From Methanobrevibacter sp. (GTDB lineage Archaea; Methanobacteriota; Methanobacteria; Methanobacteriales; Methanobacteriaceae), in contig JADLKP010000115.1 of assembly GCA_016838945.1 (NCBI GenBank), positions 1-7,015 on the forward strand: a stretch of DNA of 7,015 nt, given 5' to 3'. Below are positions 4,926 through 7,015 of the stretch, piece by piece (position 1 is the stretch's first letter; every line of letters begins with the position of its first letter). The notes below the pieces were generated by a model that saw nothing but the letters and a program-made list of their open reading frames with translations, was not told the origin of the DNA and searched no databases. The translations under genes and the position numbers were made by a program.

Positions 4926-5435
4926 TTATTTTTGATATTTTGAATTTTTCAATACTCTTGGATCTTTACCCTCATCAACACATTGAGGACAGTGTTGATC
5001 GGAGTCTAATTTTACCCAACCATGAGTAGTACATTTACCATACCAATCTCCTCCAGTAGATGTACCACTATATGGGTCTTTACCGCTTATGAAAGTGTAA
5101 GTTCCAGCTCCTCCAAGGTATTCATTATCATCTCTAAACAATCCGCCATCAATAACGTAATAGTCACCATAATTTGGATTTTTCTCACCATCCTGGCCAC
5201 TACTAATATCAGCACCGATTTTAGGATTATCTATGGAACCTAATCGTGCAGATGAAGACTCTGAAACTTCCCCACTATCACTTACTTTGGCAGTGCTCGC
5301 TGAATCATTAGTTGTAGTGTCTAATGCAGCTGTGGAATCATCAGACCCGTTGTTCATAAAAACAAAAACTCCTGCAACAATAGCTAAACAAATGATTGCA
5401 GTAGCACAAATAATCATTAAATTTTTACTATCCAT
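4926..5435 (-). CDS. membrane-anchored protein with C-terminal CxxH-CxxC module
   Basis: A 169-residue protein. A short N-terminus (MDSKN) is followed by one membrane helix (about 6-27). Then comes a Ser/Thr/Asp linker (about 30-70), a Gly/Tyr-rich middle (YYVIDGG...YLGGAGTYTF) and a putative zinc site C135, H138, C149, C152 (CTTHG...CPQC). The basic residues before the helix and acidic ones after it suggest the C-terminus faces outward. The helix and the last 35 residues match those of the gene upstream, including identical spacing from zinc module to C-terminus, so the two are paralogues. This copy lacks the N-terminal ribbon and the EF-hand. GTGAT three bases before the ATG is the ribosome-binding site, and the gap to the upstream gene is 28 bases. 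Function is unknown; metal sensing or envelope interaction are guesses. Confidence 0.85.
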   Translation of the reverse strand: MDSKNLMIICATAIICLAIVAGVFVFMNNGSDDSTAALDTTTNDSASTAKVSDSGEVSESSSARLGSIDNPKIGADISSGQDGEKNPNYGDYYVIDGGLFRDDNEYLGGAGTYTFISGKDPYSGTSTGGDWYGKCTTHGWVKLDSDQHCPQCVDEGKDPRVLKNSKYQK

Positions 5436-5463
5436 TGTATCACTTAATCCATGAAAAATTTAA

Positions 5464-6120
5464 TTAAATATACTCAGTAGATCCTTTAACTGTTCTGCTG
5501 TCTAAACCTTCCGCTTCACAGTAAGGGCATCTATTGTCAGAACCTACAGCCACTCTACCATGAGTTGTACAGTATCTTGTTTTAGTGGAACCATCACCAG
5601 CACCGTAATCCTGAGCTTCCACATTTTCTGTATTTGAAGTGTCTGCTGTTCTTTCAGTCAAATCTGCAAGCTTTTTGAATTTGCTGATTTCATTTCCAGT
5701 CAAAAGGCCGTCACCATTCTTATCCGCTTCATCAAATGTGTTCTGAATAACCGTACTTGAGGCACCACTTAAATAATTGGTAGCTTCAGCATAAGTCATT
5801 GAATCTTGAGTATTTTTAGCAGTAGCTGAAGAATCATCACTGGATTCACTTACTGAGTCATCAGATCCATTTGACATGCTTTGAACTGTATTGACAGTTG
5901 CACCGTCTTCACTGCCACCGCTATTCATAAAAACAAAAGCTCCTGCTATGATTATCACACAAATTATTGCAGTAGCACATATAATTAAAGTATTCTTATT
6001 ATCTTTTGGCTGGGAAATATTTTGAGAAGCCTGACTGACATTAGCATTTAAACTTGCACCGCAATGCTTGCAGAATTTAGCCCCATCATTATTTTCCTTA
6101 CCGCAACTTGGACATTTCAT
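5464..6120 (-). CDS. zinc-ribbon, single-helix membrane protein with EF-hand
   Basis: A 218-residue protein with four visible parts. An N-terminal zinc ribbon has C3, C6, C17, C20 (CPSCG...FCKHCG). One membrane helix lies at about 44-65. After a Ser/Asp linker comes a canonical EF-hand loop D133-E144 (DKNGDGLLTGNE) preceded by a helix. A C-terminal second zinc site has C184, H187, C198, C201 (CTTHG...CPYC). The ribbon should be cytoplasmic and the EF-hand and second zinc site outside, by the positive-inside rule. Such zinc-ribbon membrane proteins are common in Methanobrevibacter, but their job is not established. The start is set by GGGGGATGTGAT three bases before the ATG. It sits 30 bases after the PH-domain gene and 28 before its paralogue, as the middle of a probable operon. 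Confidence 0.9.
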   Translation of the reverse strand: MKCPSCGKENNDGAKFCKHCGASLNANVSQASQNISQPKDNKNTLIICATAIICVIIIAGAFVFMNSGGSEDGATVNTVQSMSNGSDDSVSESSDDSSATAKNTQDSMTYAEATNYLSGASSTVIQNTFDEADKNGDGLLTGNEISKFKKLADLTERTADTSNTENVEAQDYGAGDGSTKTRYCTTHGRVAVGSDNRCPYCEAEGLDSRTVKGSTEYI

Positions 6121-6150
6121 AAAATCACATCCCCCAATTATAAAAAAATA

Positions 6151-6816
6151 TTATTTTTTAGAAATTGCATCAGCAATAGCTTCAGCATGTTCCTGCAATT
6201 TTTCCTTTTCAGCAAGTTCTAACTGTTGGAAAATATCCCCATACAAAGTTTGTCCATCACGTATAAACCGGAATTTATACAAAGTTGATGCAGTTACAAC
6301 ATGCACAGTTCCATAACCTAACAATTTGCCTATTATTCCATTACTAAATGCAACTGAATTAATCATATTTAAAGGACTTTGCATCTGAGTAGTTGAAATC
6401 AAACCTACTTTTCCAAATACTCTTTTATTGGTTAATATTAAATCATTATTTTTATAAGCTATAAATCTTATTACTAACCAAACCAAACTTAAAAGGAAAA
6501 ATAAAAACATACCTAATGAAGGTATCAATAAAAAAAGCAAAAACCAGATTAATGAAAAGAGAATAGGGGCAATGAAAATACCTTTATGTATCTGAGAACG
6601 CTTTATAATCTTTTCATCCTTCATCATACTTATCTTATAAACATCAAATAGACTTTGAAGATTATCAAAAGATTCATTTACATTTTCTGAAAATCTATTT
6701 ATAGTCTCTTTTGCAGATGCAGACTTTGAATTTCCATCAATCTTAGTTCCGCATTCCATACAAAAAACGGAATCGTCTTCTAGTTCTTGACCACAATTTG
6801 GACAATATTTCACCAT
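6151..6816 (-). CDS. zinc-ribbon membrane protein with bacterial PH-like domain
   Basis: A 221-residue protein. The N-terminal zinc ribbon has C5, C8, C19, C22 (CPNCG...FCMECG). A polar helical linker (30-75) leads to two adjacent membrane helices (about 79-98 and 100-121, GIFIAPILFSL... and SLGMFLFFLL...). A domain from about 122 to 195 follows (NDLILTNKRVFGKVGLIS...IGKLLGYGTVHV...FRFIRDG) with the look of the bacterial PH2/DUF304 family. That family occurs in membrane proteins of uncertain function, some tied to lipid or envelope homeostasis. A Lys/Glu helix ends it. GAGG at 6828-6825, eight bases before the ATG, supports the start. It is the promoter-proximal gene of the zinc-ribbon operon. 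Confidence 0.9.
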   Translation of the reverse strand: MVKYCPNCGQELEDDSVFCMECGTKIDGNSKSASAKETINRFSENVNESFDNLQSLFDVYKISMMKDEKIIKRSQIHKGIFIAPILFSLIWFLLFLLIPSLGMFLFFLLSLVWLVIRFIAYKNNDLILTNKRVFGKVGLISTTQMQSPLNMINSVAFSNGIIGKLLGYGTVHVVTASTLYKFRFIRDGQTLYGDIFQQLELAEKEKLQEHAEAIADAISKK

Positions 6817-6849
6817 TTATTAAACCTCTTTACTCAATTTTTAAAAATG

Positions 6850-6861
6850 CTTTTATAAAGC
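6850..6861 (-). promoter_or_regulatory. TATA box of the zinc-ribbon operon
   Basis: On the minus strand this reads GCTTTATAAAAG, a good archaeal TATA box. Transcription would start near 6831, leaving a leader of about 15 bases that includes the GAGG ribosome-binding site. A weaker alternative (TTCTTATATG) lies at 6864-6873. The rest of the sequence to 7015 is AT-rich with nothing else I can support. Confidence 0.5.
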
Positions 6862-7015
6862 ACATATAAGAAATCTATAAGTTTTAATTAATATAAGTTA
6901 TGAATTGATAAGAACATTTAATCATTAATTTTCAAAAAATTTTTAAATTACTTAATAAATAATATAAATATGAGCATGATAACAAACATATTTTATTATA
7001 TATTTATTCAAATTA

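Overview
The window looks like chromosome of a low-GC methanogenic archaeon of the Methanobrevibacter type. The evidence is very AT-rich intergenic DNA, archaeal BRE/TATA-like promoters, ribosome-binding sites resembling GGAGGTGAT, and zinc-ribbon membrane proteins of a style common in these gut methanogens. The genus is inferred from style; no marker gene confirms it.

Bases 1-392 hold no gene. They contain perfect hairpins, two promoter-like boxes and a 12-bp motif repeated exactly 21 bp apart. From 393 to 3656 all genes lie on the + strand and are tightly spaced. The run consists of a protein built from two copies of one domain (393-959), four small proteins of unknown function, and an ADP-ribosylglycohydrolase (2631-3656). 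The striking point is that three of the four small genes carry a visible lesion. At 997-1440 an ATA stands where the ATG should be, at 1477-1931 there is a one-base frameshift just after the start, and at 2246-2629 there is an in-frame TAA. Their neighbours at 393, 1921 and 2631 are intact. Either the cluster is decaying or the assembly has errors concentrated here.

From 3724 on, the genes face the other way, apart from one small + strand ORF. A secreted acidic protein (3750-4505, minus) has an exact 45-bp tandem repeat. It ends in a strong hairpin plus poly-T terminator and starts from a well-formed BRE/TATA promoter with a palindromic operator-like site just upstream. A small lysine-rich ORF (4635-4904, plus) diverges from it across that palindrome.

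The right end is a probable three-gene minus-strand operon (6816 down to 4926, gaps of 30 and 28 bases). It encodes a zinc-ribbon protein with two membrane helices and a bacterial-PH-like domain, a zinc-ribbon/membrane/EF-hand protein, and a paralogue of the latter that lacks the N-terminal ribbon and EF-hand but keeps the same C-terminal CxxH...CxxC module. No RNA gene, CRISPR array, insertion sequence or attachment site was recognised. The most interesting parts are the lesion-rich small-gene run ending in the ADP-ribosylglycohydrolase and the paralogous zinc-module membrane operon.
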